From assembly GCA_024403175.1 (NCBI GenBank), contig JAKSSI010000092.1, positions 1-5,847 on the forward strand: a DNA stretch of 5,847 nt, given 5' to 3'. Positions 5,069-5,847 of this stretch are shown piece by piece (the stretch's first letter is position 1; each line of letters opens with the position of its first letter). Below the pieces are notes generated by a model. It was not told the DNA's origin. It worked only from the letters and a program-made list of their open reading frames with translations, and made no database searches. The position numbers and the translations under genes were made by a program. The DNA comes from Clostridia bacterium (GTDB taxonomy: Bacteria > Bacillota_A > Clostridia > Peptostreptococcales > Anaerovoracaceae).

Positions 5069-5847
5069 ATGAGCGAAGTAATGCCTTTAATCCCACTTAG
5101 GGGACTTACGGTATTTCCGAACATGGTAATTCATTTTGATCTGGGAAGAGAAAAGTCCATCCTTGCACTCGAACGTGCAATGGTTATGAACCAGACCATC
5201 TTTTTGGTGTCCCAGAAAAATGCCGACTTAGACCTTCCAACAACAAATGATATCTATGAATACGGAACTGTTGCAAAGATTAAGCAGATGCTTAGACTTC
5301 CAGGCAACAATATTCGTGTTCTTGTTGATGGTCAGTATAGAGCAAAGATTGGCGGCTACATTCAGGAAGTTCCATACTTCCTTGTTACAGCAGAAGCTGT
5401 TGAAGAAAAGTCCGTTAAGAAGACTCCACATATTGCAGCTCTTATGCGCAACGCGCAAAAGCTTTTCCACGAATGGGTAAGCCTTCATCCAAAGTCATCC
5501 GAAGAAGCATCATCTGCTGTAGATGAAATGCAAGAGCCGGGTAGACTTGCTGATTATATTGCCGCAAATGTTGAATTAAAAGTAGAACTTGCACAGCAGA
5601 TTCTCGAAACAGTAGACCCTGAATTAAGACTCGAAAAGCTTAATGAAATTCTCACAAGAGAAAATGAAATCTTAAAGCTTGAAGATAATATCAAGAGCAA
5701 GGTAAATGCTTCTATGAGCAAGTCTCAGAAGGAATATTATCTTCGTGAACAGATTAGAGTTATTCATCAGGAACTCGGCGAAAGCGAAGACGCTGAAGAA
5801 GAGGCAGCAATTTGGAGAAAGCAACTTAAGGATTTAAATCTTGGTGA
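5069..5847 (+). CDS. lon: ATP-dependent Lon protease, N-terminal part (3'-partial)
   Basis: The ATG at 5069, 3 nt after the clpX stop, opens a frame of 259 codons that runs off the window. The start PLIPLRGLTVFPNM (6-19) and GREKS (26-30) are typical of the Lon substrate-binding domain. That domain continues through YGTVAKIKQMLRLPG (65-79) and RVLVDGQYRA (83-92), and the domain ends near residue 200. The following helical segment has KEYYLREQIRVIHQELGE (221-238), the conserved linker before the AAA+ domain. The AAA+ and Ser-Lys protease domains lie beyond the window, so activity cannot be judged here. Full-length bacterial Lon is about 770-800 residues. Lon degrades misfolded and selected regulatory proteins in the cytosol. 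No clear Shine-Dalgarno site and a 3-nt gap suggest coupling to clpX translation. Confidence 0.96.
   Translation, partial: MSEVMPLIPLRGLTVFPNMVIHFDLGREKSILALERAMVMNQTIFLVSQKNADLDLPTTNDIYEYGTVAKIKQMLRLPGNNIRVLVDGQYRAKIGGYIQEVPYFLVTAEAVEEKSVKKTPHIAALMRNAQKLFHEWVSLHPKSSEEASSAVDEMQEPGRLADYIAANVELKVELAQQILETVDPELRLEKLNEILTRENEILKLEDNIKSKVNASMSKSQKEYYLREQIRVIHQELGESEDAEEEAAIWRKQLKDLNLG

Noticed and set aside
4690..5124. Minus-strand frame of 144 codons opposite the clpX-lon junction
   Set aside because: It is serine- and isoleucine-rich, as expected from reverse reading of GAA/AAG/GAT-rich codons, and it spans two real genes.

Overview
The window looks like chromosomal DNA from a low-GC Firmicute. 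The best match is Clostridia, probably Lachnospiraceae near Butyrivibrio/Pseudobutyrivibrio. This rests on the gene order tig-clpP-clpX-lon, the protein sequences, purine-rich Shine-Dalgarno sites, extended -10 promoters and intrinsic terminators. The family assignment is inference from recall; no database was searched.

Layout. (1) Bases 1-555 (+) hold the 3' end of a very cysteine-rich protein made of DnaJ-type CxxCxGxG zinc-binding repeats; its start lies outside the window. (2) Bases 556-1062 have no convincing gene. Two terminators with the same 9-bp stem close the converging genes on either side, and between them lie three copies of a degenerate 83-95 bp repeat built on the arms ATGTTGCC and GGCAACA. 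(3) Bases 1063-1686 (-) encode a complete CYTH-domain protein, a likely triphosphate-tunnel phosphohydrolase. (4) Bases 1687-1830 carry divergent, well-formed promoters for the CYTH gene and for tig, with inverted repeats overlapping both. (5) Bases 1831-5847 (+) are a protein quality-control operon: trigger factor, ClpP, ClpX and the first 259 codons of Lon. A terminator-like hairpin sits between tig and clpP; the clpP-clpX and clpX-lon gaps are only 2 and 3 nt.

How the genes work together. Trigger factor receives nascent chains at the ribosome, ClpX unfolds substrates and feeds them to the ClpP chamber, and Lon is a separate ATP-dependent protease. Grouping them couples folding to degradation and is an ordinary arrangement in this group.

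The most striking observation is inside clpX. The Walker A motif, normally GPTGSGKT, reads GRTGSGMT here, so the near-invariant ATP-binding lysine is methionine, while every other ClpX motif I can see is intact. If real, this ClpX should be defective in nucleotide binding and unfolding. The second item of interest is the repeat array in the insulated gap between the two matching terminators. I found no CRISPR array, transposase, tRNA or rRNA.
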